The translations under genes and the position numbers were made by a program. The notes under the pieces are model-generated. The model made no database searches, had not been told where the DNA came from, and saw nothing but the letters and a program-made list of their open reading frames with translations. Below are positions 1 to 7,392 of a stretch of DNA of 58,758 nt, piece after piece (positions within the stretch are counted from its first letter, which is position 1; every line of letters starts with the position of its first letter). The stretch is from Chloroherpetonaceae bacterium (lineage in GTDB: Bacteria > Bacteroidota > Chlorobiia > Chlorobiales > Thermochlorobacteraceae): the NCBI GenBank assembly GCA_025055975.1, contig JANWWM010000053.1, positions 1-58,758 of the forward strand, read 5' to 3'.

Positions 1-97
1 GAAGAATCCATCTGAAAGAAGCGAGGAGCGAGAATCGAGGACGCTCAATTCGCCATTCGCCATCCTTGATGGATTCCTCGCTCGCGCTCGGAACGAG
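1..97 (-). repeat. Dispersed MITE-like intergenic repeat, copy 1
   Basis: Read on the minus strand this stretch follows the same order of words as the repeats near 53.4 and 56.3 kb: a 'ccgagcg...gaggaatcca' end, the core 'gcgaattgagcgtcc', the pyrimidine-rich 'tctcgctcctcgctt', and an 'atggattcttc' end. It is cut by the window edge, so its full length is unknown. It carries no convincing gene. Confidence 0.7.
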
Positions 98-149
98 AAG
101 AAAAACGATGCGGACTTTCAGCGCGCCGTTGCGTTCGCCCGAAAATGAC

Positions 150-173
150 AAAAGCCGCTTAAAGCGGCTTTTC
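150..173 (-). terminator. Rho-independent terminator after tRNA-Ala
   Basis: A hairpin with arms aagccgctt/aagcggctt, flanked by A and T runs, lies 6 bases past the 3' end of the tRNA on the minus strand and is followed there by TTTTGTCATTTT. Confidence 0.7.
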
Positions 174-178
174 GGCGG

Positions 179-251
179 TGGAGATAAGGAGATTCGAACT
201 CCTGACCTTTGCAGTGCGATTGCAACGCTCTACCAACTGAGCTATATCCCC
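179..251 (-). tRNA. tRNA-Ala (anticodon CGC)
   Basis: The minus strand folds into a complete 73-nt cloverleaf. The acceptor stem GGGGATA/TATCTCC contains the G3-U70 wobble pair that identifies alanine tRNAs, the D arm is GCTC-AGTTGGTA-GAGC, the anticodon stem TTGCA/TGCAA encloses ATCGCAC (anticodon CGC, codon GCG), and the T loop is TTCGAAT. The discriminator is A. CCA is not encoded, so it must be added after transcription, as for the other four tRNAs in this window. Confidence 0.95.
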
Positions 252-286
252 AACCTTGAAAAAGAACTTCTCCAAATCGGGTTGCA

Positions 287-315
287 AAGATACAAGCGAG
301 CCGCGACGTTTGCAA
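287..315 (-). promoter_or_regulatory. Promoter of tRNA-Ala
   Basis: On the minus strand TTGCAA is followed after exactly 17 bases by TATCTTTGC, ending about 35 bases before the mature tRNA. The same TTGCAA-N17-TATnTTTGC arrangement precedes the tRNA-Pro cluster at 34.8 kb, and the TAnnTTTG part matches the -7 element of Bacteroidota housekeeping promoters. Confidence 0.65.
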
Positions 316-457
316 GAGCTCGATTCAAAAATTTCATTTGGATTTGAACGGGCAATTTTTAACTTTCCGCCCAAGTTTGCCGCGCAAGTTCGCTCTGCTT
401 GCGGACAATGAGAAGAGCGTTTCGCTATCGCCTCAAACCAAACGACGTTTTACGGCA

Positions 458-1825
458 ATGTGGCACAACAACATTCTCGAAACCATCGGCAACACGCCCA
501 TCGTCAGAATCAACCGTCTTGCCAAAGGCTTGAAACCGACGATTCTGGCGAAAATCGAATACGCCAATCCTGGCGGTAGCGTCAAAGACCGCATCGGAGT
601 CGCAATGCTCGAAGAAGCCGAGCAAACGGGCAAAATCAAGCCTGGCGCGACCATCATTGAGTGGACGGCGGGCAACACGGGCATCGGGCTTGCGCTCGCT
701 TGCGCCGTCAAGGGTTACAAACTCATCGCCGTAATGCCCGACAAAGTCTCGCAAGAAAAAATCGACTTGCTTCGCGCGTTGGGGGCGGAGGTCGTCATCA
801 CCCCAACCGCCGTCAAGCCCGAAGACCCGCGTAGCGTCTACAGCGTTACGGAGCATCTTGCCAAAACCATTCCGAACAGTTACTACCCAAATCAGTTTGA
901 AAATATGCGCAACCCCGAAGCGCACTGCGCCACGACGGGCAAGGAAATTTGGGAACAGACCGAAGGCAAGGTTACGCACGTCGTCGCCGCAATGGGCACG
1001 GGCGGCACGATTACGGGCATCGCGCGATACCTGAAATCCAAGAATCCCGCCATCAAGTGCATCGGCGTTGATTCCCAAGGTTCGGCTTACGCGCCTTACT
1101 TCAAAACGGGCGTCGTTCCCTCCGAACTTGGCTTGTGGAAGGTCGAAGGAATGGGCGGCAGTCGAATCCCGAAGACCGCCGATTTTCAAATCTTGGACGA
1201 CGTCGTCGCCGTTTCCGACAAAGACGCTTTCAACTGCGCGCGCGATTTATCGAGAATGGAAGGCATCTTCGCGGGCGGCTCGTCGGGCGCGACGATGTTC
1301 GCCACGCTCGAACTGTGCAAATCGCTCGACTCCTCCGCCGTCGTCGTCGCTATGGTTACCGACACGGGCGAACGCTACATCAGCAAAATTTACAACGACA
1401 TCTGGATGAAGGAAAACAACTTCGCTCGCAGTTTGAGCGACAAATCCAAGATCACCGTCCTTGACATCGCTATGCAAAAGCGCGACCGATTGATTTATGT
1501 CGTTCCTGAAACCACTCTCGCCGAAACTTTCGAGCTGATGAAGCAAAACGAAATTTCCCAAGTCCCCGTCTTGAGCGATGGCGCGCCTATCGGAAGCATC
1601 AGCGAAAATCGCATTCTCAGCATTCTCATCAGCGACGAGCAAGCGCAACAAAACAAGGTCGTTGGGTATATGGAAAAGCCTTTTCCCATCGTCGCTCCCG
1701 AAACCACCCTTGCCGAAGCGTCCAAAGAATTCACCCGAGAGGTTTCCGCCTTGCTTGTCGAACTTCCCGACTCGACGATGCAAATCATCACCAAGTCGGA
1801 TTTAATCGCGGCTATCACCGCTTAA
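458..1825 (+). CDS. Cystathionine beta-synthase / cysteine synthase family PLP enzyme with C-terminal CBS pair
   Basis: This 455-residue protein is a fold-type II PLP enzyme that would condense serine or O-acetylserine with homocysteine or sulfide in the cytoplasm. Visible motifs are PGGSVKDR (PLP lysine K43), TAGNTGIGLA (usually TSGNTG), GTGGTITG (phosphate cup) and GGSSGATM. Residues about 335-455 form two CBS (Bateman) repeats, including VPVLSDGAPIGSISE, as in cystathionine beta-synthase-type proteins. The frame is open further upstream to 338, but homology begins at MWHNNILETIGNTP, so the ATG at 458 is taken as start; no strong ribosome site is seen. No heme-binding N-terminus is present. 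Substrate choice (transsulfuration versus direct cysteine synthesis) cannot be settled from sequence. Confidence 0.88.
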   Translation: MWHNNILETIGNTPIVRINRLAKGLKPTILAKIEYANPGGSVKDRIGVAMLEEAEQTGKIKPGATIIEWTAGNTGIGLALACAVKGYKLIAVMPDKVSQEKIDLLRALGAEVVITPTAVKPEDPRSVYSVTEHLAKTIPNSYYPNQFENMRNPEAHCATTGKEIWEQTEGKVTHVVAAMGTGGTITGIARYLKSKNPAIKCIGVDSQGSAYAPYFKTGVVPSELGLWKVEGMGGSRIPKTADFQILDDVVAVSDKDAFNCARDLSRMEGIFAGGSSGATMFATLELCKSLDSSAVVVAMVTDTGERYISKIYNDIWMKENNFARSLSDKSKITVLDIAMQKRDRLIYVVPETTLAETFELMKQNEISQVPVLSDGAPIGSISENRILSILISDEQAQQNKVVGYMEKPFPIVAPETTLAEASKEFTREVSALLVELPDSTMQIITKSDLIAAITA

Positions 1826-1829
1826 AGCG

Positions 1830-1859
1830 TTTGAAAAGAACGTCTGTTTTTTATATTTG
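1830..1859 (+). promoter_or_regulatory. Housekeeping-type promoter for the 1883 gene
   Basis: TTTG at 1830-1833 is followed after 18 bases by TATATTTG at 1852-1859, a perfect TAnnTTTG element. Transcription would begin near 1866, just before the GGAAG ribosome site at 1871 and the TTG start at 1883. Confidence 0.55.
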
Positions 1860-1882
1860 CAACCTTTTTCGGAAGATTAGCC

Positions 1883-2515
1883 TTGAAAGCGAAAGCAAGC
1901 GTCAAAAAAAGTCAAACGACGAAGTCCAAGTCCGCCTCCGCCAAGCCGTCGAGCAATGGCGTTTCGGCGGAATCGCGCCCTAACGAGCGGGTCGCGCCCG
2001 CGTTCAACGCCGAAAAGCGGCAAGCCATTATCGCGGGCAAAATCAAGGATATGCACTGCGACGTCTGCGGCGTTACGGGCGGCTGGGAGTATGTGGGCGA
2101 TTGGCGACCGAATGACGTTCCGCGCGATTCCGAGGTCGACCCGCCCGAAGACGACAACGAGCCTAAATACTGGCTCCGATGCAAAAACTGCTCTTCCGTC
2201 TTGGTCGTCGAAGAGTGGAAAATCCAAATCAACCGCGAGAAGAGCTTGGACGAGCTGACGATCGAGGATTGCATCACTTATACGCCGCAAGGCATCTATC
2301 GCGTCGGCGACGCGATTTATCACAAAGCGCTCGACAAAATCGGCATCGTGCGTTCCAAGCAGCTCACCAATAGCGGCGCGAGCGCCATCACGATCGAGTT
2401 CAAAGACTTGGGAATGCGCCAACTGCTTGAAAACGTAACGATTGACGAAAACGGCGCGGTTTCCGACCCTGGCAAAAAAGGCAAACTGAAACTCAAAAAG
2501 ATTATCAAGCGTTAA
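1883..2515 (+). CDS. Zinc-ribbon protein with tudor/SH3-like C-terminal domain, function unknown
   Basis: A 210-residue soluble protein. Residues 1-45 are a Lys/Ser-rich, low-complexity tail. CDVC (about residues 59-62) and CKNC (about 102-105) form a likely four-cysteine zinc ribbon. The C-terminal part (about 140-200) reads YRVGDAIYHKALDKIGIV...ITIEFKDLGMRQLLENV, resembling the small beta-barrel 'VGD.v.H..fG.G.V' domain found at the end of UvrD/PcrA helicases and in CarD-type proteins. It begins with TTG, supported by GGAAG eight bases upstream and by the absence of any in-frame ATG before the zinc ribbon. It lies just before rpsU in the same direction. A nucleic-acid or RNA-polymerase binding role is only an inference. 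Confidence 0.7.
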   Translation: MKAKASVKKSQTTKSKSASAKPSSNGVSAESRPNERVAPAFNAEKRQAIIAGKIKDMHCDVCGVTGGWEYVGDWRPNDVPRDSEVDPPEDDNEPKYWLRCKNCSSVLVVEEWKIQINREKSLDELTIEDCITYTPQGIYRVGDAIYHKALDKIGIVRSKQLTNSGASAITIEFKDLGMRQLLENVTIDENGAVSDPGKKGKLKLKKIIKR

Positions 2516-2565
2516 AAACGCTCGCAACTCATAAACGCGCCACAAAGCAAAGGAGGTGAATTCAT

Positions 2566-2763
2566 TTGGTAGGCGTTCAAGCAATGGAAAACGAGCCTGT
2601 CGACAAGCTGCTCAAACGCTTCAAGAAGAAGTATGAGCGGTCAGGCACGCTCAAAGAATATCGCGCTCGCACGTTCTACACGAAGCCTTCGGTCGAGAAT
2701 CGGCTGAAGCTCTCTCGGAGAAAGCGTCGAGCGCAGCGCGCTAACGAAGAGATGAACTCTTGA
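2566..2763 (+). CDS. rpsU: Small ribosomal subunit protein bS21
   Basis: The 65-residue product is bS21 of the 30S subunit, involved in translation initiation. The sequence [20 protein letters not shown] followed by [21 protein letters not shown] is diagnostic, and the C-terminus is a basic helix ([13 protein letters not shown]). The start is a TTG placed 8 bases after a near-perfect AGGAGGTGA ribosome site; the internal ATG at 2584 would cut off the conserved VGV N-terminus. A strong terminator follows, so the gene ends its transcription unit. Confidence 0.95.
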   Translation: MVGVQAMENEPVDKLLKRFKKKYERSGTLKEYRARTFYTKPSVENRLKLSRRKRRAQRANEEMNS

Positions 2764-2786
2764 TTCGCTTGACTAACGCTGGCGCA

Positions 2787-2823
2787 AGGCAATTTCCCCG
2801 CGAAATTGCCTTTTTGTTTTTTC
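2787..2823 (+). terminator. Rho-independent terminator after rpsU
   Basis: A perfect 10-bp stem (aggcaatttc / gaaattgcct) around the loop cccgc is followed by TTTTGTTTTTT. It separates rpsU from aroA and shows that the TTG at 2806, inside the stem, is not the aroA start. Confidence 0.9.
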
Positions 2824-2826
2824 ACG

Positions 2827-4119
2827 ATGAAAAAGCCTGAATTTCGCGGCGTCGTCGCCTCTCTTCCGCCCGACAAATCCATCTCGCACCGAGCCGCTCT
2901 GATTGGGGCGATTTCAACGGGCGAAACGCGCATCGAGAATTTTTCCTCTGGCGCGGACAATCAATCCACGCTTTCGGCGCTTTCGCGCCTTGGCGTCAAA
3001 ATCCAACAAGAAGTTTCGCAAGCGAGAAGAACCGTCGTCATTCGCTCCAACGGGCTTTTCGATTTGAAGCCGAGCCAAACGCCGATTCCATGCGACAATT
3101 CGGGCTCGACGATGCGCATGCTCGCGGGCATTTTAGCCGCGCAACCGTTTCGATCGACGCTTGTCGGCGATTCGTCGTTGATGAAGCGCCCGATGCGTCG
3201 CGTCGCCTTGCCGCTCTCGCAGATGGGGGCGAGCGTCTCGCTTTCCGAAAATGGAACCGCGCCCATCGAGATTCGCGGCAGGAAACCGCTTTCGCCCATC
3301 GCCTTTGAAACGCCCGTTGCGTCGGCGCAGGTCAAATCGTGCGTCATTTTCGCCGCTCTGCACGCCGATGGCGAGAGCGAAATTTCCGAGCCGATTCAAA
3401 CGCGCAACCATACCGAAACGATGCTTGGGCTTCTCGATCCACGCTCGCCCGAAACGCCCCCAAAAATCAAGGTTCGCGGCTTGCGTCCGCTCGAAGCGCG
3501 CGATTTTTTCGTTCCCGCCGATCCTTCCGCCGCGTGTTTTCTCGTCGCCCTCGCGCTTCTTTCCAAAAGCCCCGAACTCGTCCTGAAAAACGTTTGCCTT
3601 AATCCGACGAGAACGGGCTTTCTTTCGATTCTCTCGGAAGCGGGCGCGACGATTCGAACCGAAAACGAGAGAACGATTGGCGGAGAACGCATCGGCGACG
3701 TCGTTTGCGCCAACGCCTCGCTCGAAACGCCGCTTCGCATCAGCGACAAAGCCCTCGTCGCAAACGCCATTGACGAACTGCCTATGCTCGCCGTTCTTTC
3801 CGCGCTGGCGACGGGCGAATTTGAGCTTCGCAACGCCGAAGAACTGCGCGCCAAAGAAAGCGACCGCATCGCCGCGCTCGTTTTGAACCTTCGCGCAATG
3901 GGCTACAAGTGCGAAGAATTTTCCGACGGGTTCGCCGTTGGCGGAAGAGAAAAAATTTTCAATGGTTCGATTCGCGTCAAGACTTTCTCCGACCACAGAA
4001 TCGCCATGAGTTTCGGGATAGCGAGCCTTTTTTTCGATTCCGAACTTGTTTTGGACGATCGCGCTTGCGTTGTCGTCTCGTTCCCGAATTTTTTTGAACT
4101 TATTGATTTATTGCAATAA
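2827..4119 (+). CDS. aroA: 3-phosphoshikimate 1-carboxyvinyltransferase (EPSP synthase)
   Basis: A 430-residue cytosolic enzyme of the shikimate pathway, joining PEP to shikimate 3-phosphate. Key motifs are LPPDKSISHRAAL (K17, S18, R22 for substrate phosphate), DNSGSTMRML, GDSSLMKRPMRR, RNHTETML, RAKESDRI and DHRIAMS, in the normal order and with normal length for the family. NSGSTMR and RPM.R resemble class II enzymes. The ATG at 2827 is the first start past the rpsU terminator. No other aro gene is adjacent; the next gene, a lipoprotein, begins 8 bases after the stop. Confidence 0.95.
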   Translation: MKKPEFRGVVASLPPDKSISHRAALIGAISTGETRIENFSSGADNQSTLSALSRLGVKIQQEVSQARRTVVIRSNGLFDLKPSQTPIPCDNSGSTMRMLAGILAAQPFRSTLVGDSSLMKRPMRRVALPLSQMGASVSLSENGTAPIEIRGRKPLSPIAFETPVASAQVKSCVIFAALHADGESEISEPIQTRNHTETMLGLLDPRSPETPPKIKVRGLRPLEARDFFVPADPSAACFLVALALLSKSPELVLKNVCLNPTRTGFLSILSEAGATIRTENERTIGGERIGDVVCANASLETPLRISDKALVANAIDELPMLAVLSALATGEFELRNAEELRAKESDRIAALVLNLRAMGYKCEEFSDGFAVGGREKIFNGSIRVKTFSDHRIAMSFGIASLFFDSELVLDDRACVVVSFPNFFELIDLLQ

Positions 4120-4127
4120 CAGAAAAT

Positions 4128-4667
4128 ATGTTCCAAGTCTTTCGCCTTTTGCTTCTTCTCGTCGCCATGCTTCTGCCATCGTGCGACGATGCTCCGACGG
4201 GTTTCGCAACCCCGCCGCCGCGCACGGTTTCTTCGTTCCGACTGCTCTCCCCCGTTCAAAACGCCGCCATCGCCCTTGCTCCCTCCGATAGCCTGCAATT
4301 CGCTTGGGAAATCCCCATTGACATTGGCTCCGTCTCCCGCTATGCGCTTATTCTGGATAGCGACGACACGCTCGCCAACGGGCGCATTCTTACGCTTGAA
4401 CTCCCGTCGGTCGATACGATTTTCTCGCGTCGCATCGCATATGTTCGGGATTCAACGGGAGTTTTCATTCCGAGAGATACGACGATTGAAAGCGTTGGAT
4501 TGCAATGTTTTCTATCTTATCAAACCATCGCCAACTTGCCCTCCGTTACGCCGCCGACGGATACGCTTTTTTACGCCGTCGTGGCGACGAACAGCGCGGG
4601 CGCGGCGTTTCGCTCCGCTGATGTTTTGCGATTTGTCCTAACGCTTCAAGCCTCGCCCCGAAAATGA
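4128..4667 (+). CDS. Predicted lipoprotein, function unknown
   Basis: The 179-residue product begins with a hydrophobic signal MFQVFRLLLLLVAMLLPSC, where C19 fits a lipobox, so it should be exported and lipidated. The mature part (RLLSPVQNAAIALAPSDSLQFAWEIP...YALILDSDDTL...FYAVVATNSAGAAFRSADVLRFVL) looks like a fibronectin III or SusE-like beta-sandwich, as in many FCB surface lipoproteins. Its stop overlaps the start of the GlcD gene in an ATGA, so the two are probably co-translated. No specific ligand can be inferred. Confidence 0.75.
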   Translation: MFQVFRLLLLLVAMLLPSCDDAPTGFATPPPRTVSSFRLLSPVQNAAIALAPSDSLQFAWEIPIDIGSVSRYALILDSDDTLANGRILTLELPSVDTIFSRRIAYVRDSTGVFIPRDTTIESVGLQCFLSYQTIANLPSVTPPTDTLFYAVVATNSAGAAFRSADVLRFVLTLQASPRK

Positions 4668-6094
4668 TTTCCGCCTCGGCGTTGAAAGCGCTCCGAGAGA
4701 TCGTCGGGCGCGAAAATTATTTGGATTCCGAAGCCGACAAACTGCTCTACTCCTACGACGGCACGCCGATGCTCCGCCAAAAGCCCGACGCGGTCGTGAT
4801 TCCTCGGAGCGCGGACGTCGTTTCAAAAATTTTGCGCCTTGCCAACGACGAAGGGTTTGCCGTCGTGCCACGCGGGTCGGGGTCGGGGCTATCGGGCGGG
4901 AGCGTTCCCGTTCCGAACAGCGTCGTGCTTCTCTTTCCGCCGATGAACAAAATTCTCTCGATTGACGAGGTGAATCTGACGGCGAAAGTCGAAGCGGGCG
5001 TGATTACGGCGCGTTTGCAAAGCGAAGTCGAGAAGCGCGGCTTGTTTTATCCGCCCGACCCTGGAAGCGCCAACATCTCCACGGTTGGCGGCAATGTGGC
5101 GGAAAACGCGGGCGGCTTGCGCGGCTTGAAATATGGCGTAACGAAAAATTACGTCCTTGCGCTCGATGTCATTCTTCCCAGCGGCGAACCGATTGCGCTC
5201 GGCTCGGAATCGGTCAAAGACGTTCAAGGGTTGAACTTGCGCGACATCTTCATCGGCTCGGAAGGCGCGCTTGGAATTTTCACGACCATTACGTTGCGAT
5301 TGCTCCCGAAGCCCGAACATTCGGTCGTGATGATGATGCCGTTTGATTCCATCGCCACGGTTGGCGAGTTCGTCGCCGAAACGATGCTTGCGCGCATTAC
5401 GCCCGCGATGCTTGAATTTCTTGACCGCAACACGATTCGCGCCGTCGAAGATTACGCGAAGCTCGGACTTCCGACGAATGTCGCCGCGCTCGTTCTCGTC
5501 GAGCTCGATGGCTACAAAAGCGTCGTGGAAGCGGAAGCGCAAAAAATCGCCGCGATTGCGCGAAAACTCGGCGCCTCGTCCATCGCCTCCGCCGAAACCC
5601 TTGACGACGCGACGCGGCTGAAACTGGCGCGAAAATCCGCCTTCTCCGCTCTCGCCCGCTTGAAGCCGACGACGATTCTGGAAGACGCAAGCGTGCCGCG
5701 CTCCAAACTGCCCGAAATGCTTTTGAAGCTTGAAGAATTCGCCAAGCAAGAATCCGTGCTCGTCGGCAATTTCGGACACTTGGGCGATGGCAATCTTCAC
5801 CCGACTTGCCTCATCAATGAACGCGACTCGGACGAAGTTCGCCGAAGCGAGCGTTTCTTTGAACGCGCGTTTGAAACGGCGGTCAAATTCGGCGGCGCGA
5901 TTACGGGCGAGCACGGCACGGGGCTTGCGAAGAAAAAATATCTTGAAATGGCGACGGGCAAAACGCAGGTCGATTTGATGCGAAAGTTCAAGCAGATTCT
6001 CGACCCCAACAACGTTTTGAATCCCTCCAAAATGTTCGACATCGAGTCTCTTTTTCGTTCCAAGTGCGAGCGCAAAATTGCGCGCCCGACATAA
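4664..6094 (+). CDS. glcD: FAD-linked oxidase, glycolate/D-lactate dehydrogenase GlcD type
   Basis: A 476-residue VAO-family flavoprotein that would oxidise a 2-hydroxy acid such as glycolate or D-lactate. The FAD-binding PP-loop is PRGSGSGLSGGSVPV (about residues 67-81); DPGSANISTVGGNVAENAGG and FIGSEGALGIFT follow, and the C-terminal cap carries GHLGDGNLHPT and GAITGEHGTGLAKKKYL. No GlcE or GlcF partner is adjacent, so an electron acceptor is not visible here. It starts in the ATGA overlap with the lipoprotein gene and its stop directly abuts the stop of the convergent oxidase-like gene. D-lactate dehydrogenase is an equally good label. Confidence 0.88.
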   Translation: MISASALKALREIVGRENYLDSEADKLLYSYDGTPMLRQKPDAVVIPRSADVVSKILRLANDEGFAVVPRGSGSGLSGGSVPVPNSVVLLFPPMNKILSIDEVNLTAKVEAGVITARLQSEVEKRGLFYPPDPGSANISTVGGNVAENAGGLRGLKYGVTKNYVLALDVILPSGEPIALGSESVKDVQGLNLRDIFIGSEGALGIFTTITLRLLPKPEHSVVMMMPFDSIATVGEFVAETMLARITPAMLEFLDRNTIRAVEDYAKLGLPTNVAALVLVELDGYKSVVEAEAQKIAAIARKLGASSIASAETLDDATRLKLARKSAFSALARLKPTTILEDASVPRSKLPEMLLKLEEFAKQESVLVGNFGHLGDGNLHPTCLINERDSDEVRRSERFFERAFETAVKFGGAITGEHGTGLAKKKYLEMATGKTQVDLMRKFKQILDPNNVLNPSKMFDIESLFRSKCERKIARPT

Positions 6095-6655
6095 TCACCG
6101 TCGCTCGCCTTCCGCGGTTTTTCGCTCTTCAAGCCACCGTTCAAACTCCGCGTCCGAAACGACGCGCGCCTTGCCGAACATTTCCGACCGAACGCAGTAA
6201 TCCGCGCCGACAATTTCAAACGTGCCTTGTCTCGTTGGCTTGGCTCCGACGACGACCTCTTGATTTGGAATCGCTTCCGCCTTGACGCGAAATTCGGGAA
6301 TGGAAAAGCCGTGCGCTACGTCTTCCGACGAGATGACGAGCTTCAACGGCTTGCCTTCGGGCGCGACCAACTCATTGACGCTTTTTGCGCCGTTGGGATA
6401 GAGAAACGTCCATTGCCACTTTTTGCCTATCGCCTTAATCTCGATTGCGTCGGCTTCCACTCGTTGCGAATCGCGGTAAGCGGAAACGCCCCAAACGATG
6501 ACGACGACGGCGAGCGCGATCGGCGCAAGCGTCCAGACGATTTCGCTTCGCAGGTTGCGAGACGCGAGAGTCATTCTGGTTTCTCGAATGAAAAAGCGCG
6601 TCCGCTTCGACGCGCGAAGTTTCAAAGGGGTTTCTTCAAGCGAAAACGCATTCAT
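6095..6655 (-). CDS. Cytochrome oxidase subunit II-like cupredoxin protein with degenerate CuA site
   Basis: A 186-residue membrane protein with one transmembrane helix (about 39-60, SEIVWTLAPIAL..., matching the second helix of COX II) and a periplasmic cupredoxin domain with the aromatic KKWQWTFLYP stretch. Of the CuA ligands, H115 (AHGFSIPEF), C154 and M159 remain, but the first cysteine is G150, the glutamate is D152, and the CxxxH spacing is shortened with the second histidine missing (GADYCVRSEMFGK). The first COX II helix is also absent. It is the last gene of the ACIII operon and starts in an ATGA overlap with the 51-codon gene. No oxidase subunit I or III follows. A dinuclear CuA centre is unlikely; a quinol-oxidase-like, structural or mononuclear-copper role is inference. 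Confidence 0.8.
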   Translation of the reverse strand: MNAFSLEETPLKLRASKRTRFFIRETRMTLASRNLRSEIVWTLAPIALAVVVIVWGVSAYRDSQRVEADAIEIKAIGKKWQWTFLYPNGAKSVNELVAPEGKPLKLVISSEDVAHGFSIPEFRVKAEAIPNQEVVVGAKPTRQGTFEIVGADYCVRSEMFGKARVVSDAEFERWLEERKTAEGERR

Positions 6656-6807
6656 TCGTCGCGCCTGCCAAACGCGATGCGCGCAAGATCCATCTGCTCT
6701 CGGATGAGGCGTTGGGCTTGCGCCGAGAGATTTTCGCGTTGCGCGCGAGTTTCAGCGGTCTTGACGTTTTCATCGTTTGCCTTTGCGTCTTTTTTCGCGG
6801 CGTTCAT
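6652..6807 (-). CDS. Small 51-residue protein in the ACIII operon, unknown
   Basis: A short frame reading MNAAKKDAKANDENVKTAET then RAQRENLSAQ...LARIAFGRRDE. It has a GGGAG ribosome site 8 bases before its ATG, and its TGA overlaps the ATG of the subunit II-like gene (ATGA), which argues for real translation and coupling. The product is charged, helical and without a membrane segment or cysteines. I recognise no family. It may be an assembly factor or simply a leader that couples translation of the downstream gene. Confidence 0.55.
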   Translation of the reverse strand: MNAAKKDAKANDENVKTAETRAQRENLSAQAQRLIREQMDLARIAFGRRDE

Positions 6808-6897
6808 ACTGCTTGCTCCCAAAATGTTCTTTGAGAATGTGATAAATGTTCTTTGAAAACTCCCGTCAAATCGGCGACTTCCGTCGGAGCGAGAAAT

Positions 6898-7374
6898 CTA
6901 CTTTTCCTTGCCCTTGCCTTTTGCGACTTTCTTTTGGTCTTTTTGGTCTTTGGTCGCTCTTGCGTTTTTCGCGTTGGCTTCGGGCGGCGGCGGCTCTGCG
7001 GCTTTGAGTTTTCTTTCGTAAGCCTCGTTCACGAGCAGCTTCATCGCTTCGCCAATCGGAATCTGATAGACGCCCTCTTTTTCGTTGATAATCTTGTAAG
7101 AATTCAGTCGTTCTTCTTCGCGGGCGCGAATGTCGCGGTAAGTCGGCGCGACGACGGCGTTGGCGGCTTGCGCCTGCTCTTCCTTGCGAATCGTGAAGTA
7201 ATCGGTCAAGAAGAACAAAAGACCCGTGATCGCGATCGCGCCAATGACGAAACTGACGAGAATGACGCGAGCGTCTTTCTCTTCCTGCCCGTCATCGACT
7301 CCATTGACGACGAGTTCGGTTGGCGGTTGGCTTTCTTGCGTCGTTGGCTTCAGCGTTTCGGTCGTTTCGGTCAT
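6898..7374 (-). CDS. Single-pass membrane protein of the ACIII operon
   Basis: A 158-residue protein with one central transmembrane helix (ILVSFVIGAIAITGLLFFLT) and hydrophilic ends. After the helix it carries LNSYKIINEKEGVYQIPIGE and AMKLLVNEAY, a pattern typical of small proteins encoded beside ACIII and oxidase genes in several phyla; the tail is rich in Lys, Ala and Pro. The ATG at 7374 with GGGAGAA upstream is preferred over an in-frame TTG at 7386. It lies 18 bases after actF, so it is probably an accessory subunit of the complex (ActG-like), but identity with ActG is not certain. Confidence 0.7.
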   Translation of the reverse strand: MTETTETLKPTTQESQPPTELVVNGVDDGQEEKDARVILVSFVIGAIAITGLLFFLTDYFTIRKEEQAQAANAVVAPTYRDIRAREEERLNSYKIINEKEGVYQIPIGEAMKLLVNEAYERKLKAAEPPPPEANAKNARATKDQKDQKKVAKGKGKEK

Positions 7375-7392
7375 AGTTTCTCCCAAATCAGA

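Noticed and set aside
2806-2826. TTG start for aroA at 2806
   Set aside because: It lies in the stem of the rpsU terminator and adds MPFCFFT with no similarity; the ATG at 2827 fits the family N-terminus.
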